Assembly: GCA_016301965.1 (NCBI GenBank)
Contig: JAEDOO010000045.1
Span: 1 to 12,341, forward strand
Reading direction: 5' to 3'
From: Lachnospiraceae bacterium
GTDB taxonomy: Bacteria > Bacillota > Clostridia > Lachnospirales > Lachnospiraceae
Length of the DNA: 12,341 nt
The notes under the pieces are model-generated. The model had not been told where the DNA came from. It did not search any database and saw only the letters and a program-made list of their open reading frames with translations. Of the stretch, positions 1 to 7,310 are shown one piece after another. How positions within the stretch are numbered: the first letter of the stretch is position 1; each line of letters opens with the position of its first letter. A program made the position numbers and the translations under genes.

Positions 1-884
1 GCCATTACAAGAACCGCCGCTCCCGCAAGCAGCCATCCAGGTGACAGGTGGCGTCCATTCCGAAAAAATATCACCCCCTCCATAAGCACCAGGCCAAGGA
101 TAATACCCAGAAAACATAAAAGGCTGCCTTTTTTTACCTGGGGACTGCCGGCTGTTTTTTCCTCATTCTCTGCAAAAAAAGACTGCAGTGCTTCCCTTCG
201 AAGGCGCTGTTCTTTTGACTCCTCTGCCTCGCTTATATCCTCGTTTGCCCCGGGGCGCTGCGACGGCAGATCTTCTGCAGATAGTACACGAGGCTTTTCA
301 TCACGATATACCTCTGCGTACGCCGTTATCTCCGGTTTAGTCCCGGATTCCCTTAAAAGACGCTCAAAAGCCTCCCTGTCAAATGTATCCTCCACCGCCA
401 GCCGGTATAACCCATATCCCAGATGCATAGCTTCCTGGTTCCGATGATCCATATGCTCCAGCACATACTCGCCAAAAGTCAGAAGTGTCGTATGAAAGCT
501 TTGTTTCTGCCCAAAATCACACAGAAATTCAACGCCATCCTTTTCTGCTTCCAGATAGATACAGTCCGGTTCCAGCACCAGATACTCGCAGGGGATCAAA
601 AATCTTTCCAGATTCTGCATCGTCTCCTGCAAAGCTTTCAATACTCTCTGCAAAAGTTCTGCCGAAAGACTGCCTTCCCCGATAATCTGAGGAATCGTAT
701 GCCTGGAGGTAACATCCCAGCAAATGCTGAGTTTTCCATCTGCCGTCTGCCCATGGCAGGGCAAAATACCGGGAATTTTGTTTCTAAAACACATCTGCAG
801 CGGATAGCCAAAAAAAGCTTCCTCATGCTCTGTATCGCAGCAGACCTCTACCCGGTACAGGTCTCTCTGATAACGTAGTTCCAT
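1..884 (-). CDS. DUF6382-type Tad-locus protein, 3' end cut off by the window
   Basis: This frame is open for about 294 codons from the ATG at 882-884 to the window edge, so the C-terminus is missing. Residues 1-190 form a soluble domain beginning MELRYQRDLYRVEV. A charged Glu/Lys-rich linker lies at about 200-250, followed by one clear membrane segment (about 254-274) and the start of another (from about 283). This matches, from memory, the DUF6382 proteins found beside Clostridia Tad genes, which often end in a forkhead-associated (phosphothreonine-binding) domain. That domain would lie outside the window, so it is inferred only. The ATG is 7 nt after the stop of the upstream pseudopilin gene and has a GGGG-type ribosome site, so it is the last visible gene of the pilus operon. 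A role in regulating or anchoring the pilus machine is a guess from position. Confidence 0.72.
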   Translation of the reverse strand, partial: MELRYQRDLYRVEVCCDTEHEEAFFGYPLQMCFRNKIPGILPCHGQTADGKLSICWDVTSRHTIPQIIGEGSLSAELLQRVLKALQETMQNLERFLIPCEYLVLEPDCIYLEAEKDGVEFLCDFGQKQSFHTTLLTFGEYVLEHMDHRNQEAMHLGYGLYRLAVEDTFDREAFERLLRESGTKPEITAYAEVYRDEKPRVLSAEDLPSQRPGANEDISEAEESKEQRLRREALQSFFAENEEKTAGSPQVKKGSLLCFLGIILGLVLMEGVIFFRNGRHLSPGWLLAGAAVLVM

Positions 885-891
885 CGTTAGT

Positions 892-1311
892 TCACCCCTG
901 CCCTTTTACCAGCGCCTTTATGCCTTTTGCCTTCCTCAGAAAAGACGCCGGCGCCAGTACATTTCGTTTTACTGTTACGGTAAAATCCATGGCCGAAAGA
1001 CCGGCCAGAGGACTCATGCTTCCCCGGATCTCTATCTCTGCGCTCTGGGAACCAGAAGATGTACCGGCCTTAAGCTGTCCCACCGGAAGTACCTGCTCTT
1101 GTTTCAGTTCCTGCCATCTCTTGCGGACAGCATCTTCCTTCTCCCCTTCCGTAAGCCCTGTCAGCACACATTCCCAGGCGGCAGCGGTATACCAGCTGAC
1201 ATGATGCAGATAAAACAGCGCCTGGAGAAGCAAAAAACACACCAACAGACAGATCGGCACTACAAAAACAGCTTCTACCGTCAAACTTCCTTTTTTTCTA
1301 AAGCCAACCAT
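892..1311 (-). CDS. TadE-like minor pseudopilin (139 aa)
   Basis: The protein starts MVGFRKKGSLTVEAVF: a short basic leader, a prepilin cleavage site after Gly8 (G|SLTVE, Glu at +5), then a hydrophobic stretch to about residue 32. This is the class III prepilin layout of TadE/TadF proteins. The remaining 105 residues would be extracytoplasmic and carry no motif I recognise. The start at 1311 is preferred over an upstream ATG at 1353 because GGGAGG lies 8 nt before it and because it leaves the leader short and basic. It overlaps the end of the preceding peptidase gene by 14 nt, which suggests coupled translation. It is probably processed by one of the two prepilin peptidases in the locus and acts as a minor pilus component or assembly factor. 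Confidence 0.82.
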   Translation of the reverse strand: MVGFRKKGSLTVEAVFVVPICLLVCFLLLQALFYLHHVSWYTAAAWECVLTGLTEGEKEDAVRKRWQELKQEQVLPVGQLKAGTSSGSQSAEIEIRGSMSPLAGLSAMDFTVTVKRNVLAPASFLRKAKGIKALVKGQG

Positions 1312-1717
1312 AATAACAACCTCCCATATATGCCGCCAGCACAAAAGGTACAAAAGGCAGCGTCCCGTCTTTATCCACAGAACCTCTTCTCCGAAACAGA
1401 ATTATCCACACAGCCGCCAGAAAAAGCGCGGCTCCAAAGAGGATCATCTGCTGTCCTGCCTGCAGATACACTCCCAATGTCACAAACAGCCAGGCATCCC
1501 CCTGCCCGATTCCCTCCCTGCTCAGGGCAGAGACACAAAGAAGAACAATTCCCGGCATAAAACGCCATACGATAAGTATGCCCGACACATCCTTTAGCCC
1601 ACCGGCTATCAGCCCCATCACCGCCTGTGCCAGAAGAAGCGGCATACTCACATATCCTGTTCTGGCATCCAGAAATGCCTGCACCAGTAAAAAGGCACAA
1701 AGCCATCCCGCCGCCAT
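1298..1717 (-). CDS. Small A24 prepilin peptidase, second copy in the locus (139 aa)
   Basis: This is a membrane aspartic peptidase of the TadV/CpaA type that cleaves prepilin leaders. The two catalytic aspartates are visible: Asp17 in FLDARTGYV and Asp74 in the GxGD motif (GIGQGD). Several hydrophobic segments surround them. It lacks the N-terminal methylase domain of PilD enzymes, as Tad peptidases do. The start at 1717 is chosen because its ATG overlaps the preceding stop codon as TGATG and AAAAGGA lies 8 nt upstream. An in-frame ATG at 1747 would add ten residues but lacks those signals. It lies between two TadE-like genes, far from the other peptidase gene at 8274-8783, so it may serve the TadE-like substrates in particular (inference). 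Confidence 0.85.
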   Translation of the reverse strand: MAAGWLCAFLLVQAFLDARTGYVSMPLLLAQAVMGLIAGGLKDVSGILIVWRFMPGIVLLCVSALSREGIGQGDAWLFVTLGVYLQAGQQMILFGAALFLAAVWIILFRRRGSVDKDGTLPFVPFVLAAYMGGCYYGWL

Positions 1718-2532
1718 CAGTGCAGTCCTTTTGCGCAGCGGCTGCACAGCGGAAGATTCGCCACAGAAGACTTAAGCACAGCCTCCGGACTGCGAACAAG
1801 GCCTCCACAGTTTGTACTGCTATGGTAGTGGCTGCCGTTTTCACTGACATATACCACTCCGCCCGAAAAGCCCCGGCAGCATTTGTCACAGGCTGTATAG
1901 TGCTCTCCTGACCGGTTTTGTGCTTCCCTGGCCTTGGCTGTGCTCATGGCTGTCAGATGGATATCGAGATAGCTGCAGTCCGCACTGGTATGGTAAACTT
2001 CACGGTTGTCGCTGATGTACACGATCTGGCTGTCTGCCATCTCCCCGGAAAGCCCCAGGTCTCCATCATACCCTGTCCAGGGGCGCACCTGTACCTGTGC
2101 TCTCACCCACAGTTTTCCCGCCCCGGGAAAGGTAATCTTTGGCGCATACGCATAAACTCTATATAAATTGCCGTCACTGCCGCTTTCTGCATCCGCCTGT
2201 CCCACGGCCCGGTACACTGCCGCTTTTTCTGCAGTCTCCAGAAGCTTTTGTGTTATGTTTACCTGACGGGCATACACAGGAATATAGCCAAAGACTGCCA
2301 GCATAGCCAGCAGAAACACCGGAAGGATCATAGCCGCTTCTACCGTCAGACTCCCTTTCTGAAACACACAGGGCAGCACCCTGAAGGTGAATGGGGTTAA
2401 TATACGTTTTTGGGGAAAAAACAAGATTTGTTTTGCCTGAAGAGAGAGTGTAGTTTTTTTTAAGAACGAAAAAATATGCCTTTCTGATAATTTTCTCCTC
2501 CAGGGCACCGCCCTGTGTGTTTCAGTTTTCAT
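1717..2532 (-). CDS. TadE-like pseudopilin with two C-terminal HxxxxC/CxxC modules (271 aa)
   Basis: The core signal QKGSLTVEAAMILPVF (cleavage after Gly60, Glu at +5) and the following hydrophobic helix mark a TadE-type pseudopilin. Residues 85-165 form the usual extracytoplasmic region. The C-terminus holds two similar modules, each with a VY(I/V)S strand, a YHxS.xC motif and a CxxC pair: His181, Cys186, Cys215, Cys218, then His237, Cys242, Cys263, Cys266. This resembles small zinc-binding modules found at the ends of secreted proteins; metal binding is inferred. The ATG at 2532 is chosen because AAAGGAG lies 10 nt upstream; it overlaps the DUF5702 gene by 11 nt. The 60-residue leader is abnormally long, and most of it is encoded by the palindrome-ended element at 2359-2525. 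A GTG at 2367 would give the short leader MFQKG but has a poor ribosome site. Confidence 0.8.
   Translation of the reverse strand: MKTETHRAVPWRRKLSERHIFSFLKKTTLSLQAKQILFFPQKRILTPFTFRVLPCVFQKGSLTVEAAMILPVFLLAMLAVFGYIPVYARQVNITQKLLETAEKAAVYRAVGQADAESGSDGNLYRVYAYAPKITFPGAGKLWVRAQVQVRPWTGYDGDLGLSGEMADSQIVYISDNREVYHTSADCSYLDIHLTAMSTAKAREAQNRSGEHYTACDKCCRGFSGGVVYVSENGSHYHSSTNCGGLVRSPEAVLKSSVANLPLCSRCAKGLH
2359..2525. mobile_element. 167-bp MITE- or REPIN-like element with hairpin ends
   Basis: The element begins CTGAAACACACAGGGC and ends with its exact complement, GCCCTGTGTGTTTCAG. With four mismatches the terminal inverted repeat extends to about 26 bp. Each end is a 10-nt tail followed by a 15-nt hairpin: 2369-2383 (CAGGG, loop CAGCA, CCCTG) and 2501-2515 (CAGGGC, loop ACC, GCCCTG). 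The arrangement, two inverted hairpin units around an AT-rich core with no gene, fits a small non-autonomous element. It lies across the end of the DUF5702 gene and the start of the TadE-like gene. No other copy is seen in the window and no clear target duplication can be defined in the A-rich flanks. Confidence 0.62.
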
Positions 2533-3976
2533 AACTTCTGTACTCCTTTGCACTGATGGATCCGATACCTTTCATGGTAGTCCGGATCTCTGCTTCCACC
2601 GCATGGACACAATGATCCAAAGAAAATGTTTCACTGCCCTGCCTGGCCCGCATACCGATCTCTACCATATCCATTCCCCGAGACAAACAATCCCGGTCTG
2701 CTTTCATTCCCAAAAGAAGTTCCAGGTACTCTGTATAAGTCAGCCCTTTTTGCTGCTTTGTACCTTTCTGTGTCTGTTTTTTTCCTACAGAGGAAAGTTC
2801 TTTCAAAGACAGTTTCCAGGTGGTTTTATCCTTGTTTACCGGTATCCGTCCTCCTGCCAGCAGAGTTCTCACATCCTCCAGGCTTTCACCATAGGCCCAG
2901 CATACACAGAGCACACCGGCAATCAGTTCTTCACCCACCGGCACTGCCAGGGCTGCCGAGATAGAAGCGGCCATGGTTCTTACTTTCGCCATACTGGCTG
3001 CATCCTGTTTCAGATACATAAGATTAGCACCTTCCCGAAGCAAAAGCAGAGCTTCCACCGTCTTTTTCAGATTCTCTTTGTCACTTTTTTTGCCGCCGAT
3101 CACATACTCCAGCTGCCAGGACAGCGCTGCCTTTTCCTCGGGCGAAACAAAAGAGGACAAATGACTGCCAAGATAACGGTCAAACAACAGATGGTCTGTG
3201 GTTTTATGGGCTTTTGCAGCAAAAACAAGTCCCATACCCTGCTCCTTTTTCCTTCCGGACAAAAGACTGCTTTTTTGTACCTTTTTTTGCGACATTACAG
3301 CGTCTGTAGGCATGACAAGTCCCAGAATCCCTTTTTTCTGCAGTTTTTTTATGGTTTCAATGGGATTGTCCTTTATTTTCTCCTGAGAAACACCTTTCTC
3401 AGTATCTTTACCCGCCCCTTTTTCTGCTTCACCTTCCTGGGCTTTTTCCACCGCATCCTGGTACGAATCACAGGCCGCTTTTACATCTGCCTGGGTCTGC
3501 CCGACATTTTTGTGCCGGCTGCTGAGGTTAAGCTGTTCCTTCACCAAATTCAGTGTCTCTTGTGCCATGGCAGACTGACCGGCCAGCACGGCCTGCCGGT
3601 AGAAGGCTTCTCCCTCCTGATCTGTAGCAAGGGTGTACCCGCGAAGCACTGCCTGACAGCGGCCAAGTCCCCACAGATTTGTAGCAGACGAATTTTCGCC
3701 CCACAAAATACCGGCATTCTTTTCCATACAGTCAAGCATCAGTCCCGGACGAAATTGCGAAGAGCCAAATCCCGCCTCCATAAATAAAAGATCGTATTCC
3801 TGAAACAATGTGCTATCATAACGGGAAAACAGATCAAACATACTCTGCCTTGCCGCCGCCTTGACCATAGCCCTGGCCCCCTGGTACCGTGCTGACAAAA
3901 GCACGGCGCCAAGAAGCAGCATAAGAGTAGAAAGAAACAGCAGCAGATATACGGTGATACTGCCTTTTTTCTTCAT
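2522..3976 (-). CDS. DUF5702-type Tad-locus protein (484 aa)
   Basis: The protein begins MKKKGSITVYLLLFLSTLML, a prepilin-like leader with a single N-terminal membrane helix, followed by about 450 mostly hydrophilic residues. This N-terminus and the position between the Flp pilin and TadE genes match the DUF5702 family of Clostridia Tad loci (recognised from memory). Unlike the TadE proteins here, it has Tyr instead of Glu at +5 after the candidate cleavage glycine, so cleavage is uncertain. A Lys/Glu-rich, probably disordered stretch lies at about residues 175-215. The start has AAGGAG 8 nt upstream and lies 12 nt after the pilin stop. The last codons and the TGA are formed at the junction with the inserted element, so the original C-terminus was probably slightly different. 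It is probably a large minor pilus or assembly component; its exact role is unknown. Confidence 0.78.
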   Translation of the reverse strand: MKKKGSITVYLLLFLSTLMLLLGAVLLSARYQGARAMVKAAARQSMFDLFSRYDSTLFQEYDLLFMEAGFGSSQFRPGLMLDCMEKNAGILWGENSSATNLWGLGRCQAVLRGYTLATDQEGEAFYRQAVLAGQSAMAQETLNLVKEQLNLSSRHKNVGQTQADVKAACDSYQDAVEKAQEGEAEKGAGKDTEKGVSQEKIKDNPIETIKKLQKKGILGLVMPTDAVMSQKKVQKSSLLSGRKKEQGMGLVFAAKAHKTTDHLLFDRYLGSHLSSFVSPEEKAALSWQLEYVIGGKKSDKENLKKTVEALLLLREGANLMYLKQDAASMAKVRTMAASISAALAVPVGEELIAGVLCVCWAYGESLEDVRTLLAGGRIPVNKDKTTWKLSLKELSSVGKKQTQKGTKQQKGLTYTEYLELLLGMKADRDCLSRGMDMVEIGMRARQGSETFSLDHCVHAVEAEIRTTMKGIGSISAKEYRSYEN

Positions 3977-3988
3977 TTCCGATTCTCC

Positions 3989-4168
3989 TTATACAGACGT
4001 TCCCTGATTTTTGATCTTGGTCAGTGTTGTCTTTACAAGACTGGTGATCTGTTCCTTAAAAAGAAGCACGAGGCTGATCAGCACCACGAGGATCAGAATG
4101 ATCTCCACCACACCTACACCAGATTCATCTGCCCAGAATCTTTGCATAACGCTCCGCATATTCTTCAT
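3989..4168 (-). CDS. flp: Flp1-type pilin, major subunit of the Tad pilus (59 aa)
   Basis: This small gene encodes a 59-residue protein. It has a 17-residue leader ending ADESG, then VGVVEIILILVVLISLVLLF, so cleavage after Gly17 would leave Glu at +5, as in type IV prepilins. The hydrophobic helix is followed by a short basic tail ending in KNQGTSV. Size and layout match Flp1-like pilins, the small subunits that make up the Tad fibre. The ribosome site is the strongest in the operon (AAAGGAGG, 6 nt of A, ATG), fitting the need for large amounts of subunit. It lies 23 nt after tadC and 12 nt before the DUF5702 gene. It has no obvious promoter of its own. Confidence 0.88.
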   Translation of the reverse strand: MKNMRSVMQRFWADESGVGVVEIILILVVLISLVLLFKEQITSLVKTTLTKIKNQGTSV

Positions 4169-4182
4169 TTTTTTCCTCCTTT
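4169..4182 (-). promoter_or_regulatory. Strong ribosome binding site of the flp pilin gene
   Basis: AAAGGAGG at 4175-4182 (read on the minus strand) is fully complementary to the 16S anti-Shine-Dalgarno core and is separated from the pilin ATG by six A residues. It fixes the start of this short gene and is stronger than the sites of the neighbouring pilus genes. Confidence 0.8.
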
Positions 4183-4191
4183 CCCGAAAAA

Positions 4192-5379
4192 TTATGCATA
4201 AAAAGATACTACTGCCGGAAACAGCACAAGCATCAGCACGACCACCAGCATCAGCATCATCGGCATCAGCAGTTTCGTGCCTGCCTCATTTCCCGTGATT
4301 CTGGCTCGCCTCTGTCTCTCGGCAAAAGCCTTTTCTGCTTCATTTTGCAGCATATACAGCAGTTCAGCATTCCCCTTTTTACGATTCTGCAAAAGCATGC
4401 CGCAGAAGCTTCTGTATTCCCACAGCCCACTTCTGTCTCCAAATCGCTGTATAGCCTCTCCTTGCGGTATGCCCCGCTCCATCTCTCTGACCAGAAGCGC
4501 ACATTCCTTTTGCAGAATAGTGGCACCACCCTTTTTTGGTGATTGTGCCATACAGGAAAATGCCTGGGGCAGGCTCATCCCTGCCCCCAGATACAGCGTG
4601 ATCTGGCTGACAAGTACAGGATATTCCTGTAAGAGAGCTTCCTGATATTTTTTCTTCTGGCGAAGCTTTTCTTCCTGCCTTCTTAAGGGAAGAAACAGTC
4701 CGATTACCAATATCGCTGCCGCAAGCAGAGGCACAGGGTTTGTTCCCCGGCGATACCAATACAGCTTTCGTCCGTCAAGGGAAGCGGGAAGCTCATAATA
4801 CTTCCCTGTTTTTACCTCATCCGCCGCCATAAGCGCTTTCGACAGACCGTCTTCATCCTCTGCAGGACAGACCGTAACAGTCTTGTGGTACCAGCGTACC
4901 TGGCCCTGACATTCCATGGAAGCTTCCAGCTGAATATCCACACCGTTTTGCGGAATGTTTTCTCCCAGCGTACCATCGTAGGAAAGATATTCCGGATGAT
5001 CACTACTCCAACTGACAAGGATCCGGCCATCCTGTGCGATCACCGGCATATGCAGAGGCATACGCACGCAGGAAAGGGTCTCATTCTTTCCTTTTAATCC
5101 CTGCTCCAGCTCTTTTTGTGCCGCCTGAAACAATTCTTCCAATTCTTTTTCTGTCAGCTCCCTGGCCGCTACGCTGACTGTGACCGGCATTTTTTTCTCG
5201 CCATCATCTGCCACGAGCTTTTCCTCCCGGGATTCCTGACCGCTCTCTGGCCGTAAAAGGCGCTGCACAGGGCGATTCTGAAGCTGTCGTACAATCAATG
5301 TGCCCACCAAAAGAATAATACCCGCAAAGGCAATGACCACTGCGTAATAGCACAACAGTCTTTTTTTGTGTTTATCCAT
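4192..5379 (-). CDS. tadC: TadC-like inner-membrane platform protein with an extracytoplasmic Ig-like region (395 aa)
   Basis: The C-terminal part (about residues 245-375) is a type II secretion F (T2SSF) domain with the typical EYPVLVSQITLYLGAGMSLPQAF region, followed by a long hydrophobic end. It forms the platform on which the pilus is assembled, together with TadB. Unusually, the protein starts with a membrane segment (about 10-32) and about 180 residues that should face outside before the second membrane segment (about 215-232). Within them, VSWSSDHPEYLSYDGTL resembles the core of atrophied bacterial Ig-like domains. The start has GAGGG 7 nt upstream and lies 10 nt after tadB. The paired T2SSF genes after the ATPase are diagnostic of a Tad system. 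Confidence 0.85.
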   Translation of the reverse strand: MDKHKKRLLCYYAVVIAFAGIILLVGTLIVRQLQNRPVQRLLRPESGQESREEKLVADDGEKKMPVTVSVAARELTEKELEELFQAAQKELEQGLKGKNETLSCVRMPLHMPVIAQDGRILVSWSSDHPEYLSYDGTLGENIPQNGVDIQLEASMECQGQVRWYHKTVTVCPAEDEDGLSKALMAADEVKTGKYYELPASLDGRKLYWYRRGTNPVPLLAAAILVIGLFLPLRRQEEKLRQKKKYQEALLQEYPVLVSQITLYLGAGMSLPQAFSCMAQSPKKGGATILQKECALLVREMERGIPQGEAIQRFGDRSGLWEYRSFCGMLLQNRKKGNAELLYMLQNEAEKAFAERQRRARITGNEAGTKLLMPMMLMLVVVLMLVLFPAVVSFYA

Positions 5380-5389
5380 TATTTTGCCC

Positions 5390-6139
5390 TCACACCCGGA
5401 TTGCGGTTATATGACGCCCCCAAAACCAGGACAAAAGATACAAAAAAAGGCATCCCGTCATCATGATTTTTCCTGCCGCAGTGGTATAAAACACCTGCAT
5501 ATACTCGGGAGAGGTCCAGCGCAGATACAAAAGAATTCCCAGAGGCACAAGACTCATGACATTTTGTTCCATTCTGCGGGAAGCGATCTCCGCCAGAATG
5601 TCTTTTTCCGTTTCCTGTTTCTGCTTCATATGGCGTACGGTAAGATTCAGAATTTTGTCCAGTTCTCCGCCCCTTCTTTTCCCTGCGGCAAATACTCTGG
5701 CAAACTCCTGGATGTCTTCCACCCCACTTCTTTCTGCCAGATCCAGAAACAGTTTTTCCAGCGGTACACTGACCCCCATCTGGCTTTCCATATACACAAG
5801 CTCTCTGACCATGAGATCTTGTTCACCGGCCAGTTTTTTCATGTCCCTGCAGCATTCTTTTAACGCACTTTCTGCAGAATATCCCGCTCTTAGGGCCACC
5901 ACAAAAGCTTCCATTGCCGGAACAAAAGCATGCAAAAGCCCCTTCTTTTGTTTCTCCACACACCATTGCCGGACCATACGGAGATAGAAAAAGAGTACTG
6001 CCGGAAACACAACAAACGGCCACAGGGAATCATACAAAAGCAGACTCAGCATCGTAAAACCTGCCAATGCCGCTCCCAGATACAGGACCCATTCCTTCAG
6101 GGAAAAACAGTATATGTCATACATAATCTTCATGGACAT
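5390..6139 (-). CDS. tadB: TadB-like inner-membrane platform protein (249 aa)
   Basis: This is a type II secretion F domain protein. Two hydrophobic segments at the N-terminus (about residues 18-36 and 38-55) are followed by a cytoplasmic helical domain with HAFVPAMEAFVVALRAGYSAESAL and AAGKRRGGELDKIL, both typical of the family, and two membrane segments at the C-terminus. It should work with TadC and the TadA ATPase in pilus assembly. The ATG at 6139 has AAAGGG 6 nt upstream and overlaps the end of tadA by 23 nt; a second ATG two codons later (6133) is also possible. Length and order agree with tadB of other Clostridia. Confidence 0.87.
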   Translation of the reverse strand: MSMKIMYDIYCFSLKEWVLYLGAALAGFTMLSLLLYDSLWPFVVFPAVLFFYLRMVRQWCVEKQKKGLLHAFVPAMEAFVVALRAGYSAESALKECCRDMKKLAGEQDLMVRELVYMESQMGVSVPLEKLFLDLAERSGVEDIQEFARVFAAGKRRGGELDKILNLTVRHMKQKQETEKDILAEIASRRMEQNVMSLVPLGILLYLRWTSPEYMQVFYTTAAGKIMMTGCLFLYLLSWFWGRHITAIRV

Positions 6140-7310
6140 TTTTTTCCCTTTCCCACTTCTCGCAATGTTTTAACTCTCCGGTCTTTTTCAGCACATCCTC
6201 CGCCCAATCCCGTTCGTACAGCATGTGCAGTGCCACTTGTCCATCTTTAAAGCCATCCACCTCGGCCACTGACATAAGTCTTCGTTTTTTGTCTTTTCCT
6301 CTTCCCAGCTGTACAAAAATATCAATTCCGGAAGCAATCTGCCTTCGAATGGCTTCCAACGGCATATCCATACCCATAAGCGCCATGGTTTCCAGCCTGG
6401 AAATCATATCCCGGGGAGTATTGGCATGGGCAGTGGACAGTGACCCTTCATGGCCGGTATTTAAGGCCTGCAAAAGATCAATGGTCTCTTCCCCCCGCAC
6501 CTCTCCTACAATGATCCTGTCCGGCCGCATACGAAGTGCCGCCCGAATCAGATCCCGAATCGTAATGGCACGGTTTTCCTGCAAATTTGCGTTTTTTGCC
6601 TCCAGACGCACAAGATTACGTTCCCCGGGAATACGAAGCTCCGCTGTATCTTCAATGGTAATGAGCCTTTCTTCAGCAGGAATAGAGGCAGCCAGTGCAT
6701 TTAAGAATGTCGTCTTTCCTGCCGATGTTCCTCCACCGATCAGCAAAGAATAGCCGGATCTGACCAGTTTCTGTAAAAAGCAGGCAACATCCCCGGTCAG
6801 CGTGTTTAAACGGATCAGTTCGTCCATATCTATGGATTTCTGCGGGAAACGACGGATCGTGAGTACAGGGCCATCCACCGCCACCGGCGGAAGCGCCGCA
6901 TGGATTCTCGTGCCATCCGAAAGCCGGGCATCCGCCAGAGGCATGCTGGTATTGATCACACGGTTGCATCCGGCTACGATCTGCTGAATCACATCTTCCA
7001 GCCGTTCTCTGGATACAAAGCTTTTTTCCCAGCGTCGCAGCTGACCATTTTCCTCTATATAGATTCGGTCATATCCATTGATCATAATTTCATTTACCCC
7101 GGGCATCTGAAGAAGTTCCTCCACAACATCCAGACGGCGCACGGCTGCATACAGCTCTGACTGCAGCGACAGTCTCTGCGCAAGAGAAAGCTCCTTTTCC
7201 TCCAGAAGCATCCTGTCAATTTCGCCGAGGATCTCCTCATCATCTTCTGTCAATGTTTTCTCCAGCCTCTTTTGCAGCTTTTTTCTAAGAAGTATCTTTT
7301 CGTCCATCAT
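6117..7310 (-). CDS. tadA: TadA/CpaF secretion ATPase (397 aa)
   Basis: This is the cytoplasmic ATPase that powers Tad pilus assembly. Visible motifs are Walker A GGGTSAGKT (about 192-200), the Asp box TIEDTAEL (about 218-225), Walker B RIIVGEVRGEE (about 265-275) and the His box GHEGSLSTAHAN (about 286-297). The N-domain contains VVEELLQMPGVNEIMINGYD, typical of CpaF. All catalytic residues are intact. An upstream ATG at 7364 would add 18 residues, but the ATG at 7310 has AAAGGA 8 nt before it and gives a short 26-nt overlap with the tadZ-like gene, so it is preferred; a third ATG lies directly after it at 7307. It overlaps tadB by 23 nt. Confidence 0.93.
   Translation of the reverse strand: MMDEKILLRKKLQKRLEKTLTEDDEEILGEIDRMLLEEKELSLAQRLSLQSELYAAVRRLDVVEELLQMPGVNEIMINGYDRIYIEENGQLRRWEKSFVSRERLEDVIQQIVAGCNRVINTSMPLADARLSDGTRIHAALPPVAVDGPVLTIRRFPQKSIDMDELIRLNTLTGDVACFLQKLVRSGYSLLIGGGTSAGKTTFLNALAASIPAEERLITIEDTAELRIPGERNLVRLEAKNANLQENRAITIRDLIRAALRMRPDRIIVGEVRGEETIDLLQALNTGHEGSLSTAHANTPRDMISRLETMALMGMDMPLEAIRRQIASGIDIFVQLGRGKDKKRRLMSVAEVDGFKDGQVALHMLYERDWAEDVLKKTGELKHCEKWEREKNVHEDYV

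Noticed and set aside
891..899. Complementarity of the array block TTCACCCC to the GGGGTGAA ribosome site of the DUF6382-type gene
   Set aside because: Only 8 nt match, which is not rare in 12 kb, so a regulatory link between the repeat RNA and the pilus operon is not supported.
423..3787. Plus-strand open frames opposite the pilus genes, including a 394-codon one at 2603-3787
   Set aside because: They lie entirely within well-supported minus-strand genes, have no good ribosome sites, and their products show skewed composition with no family motifs.
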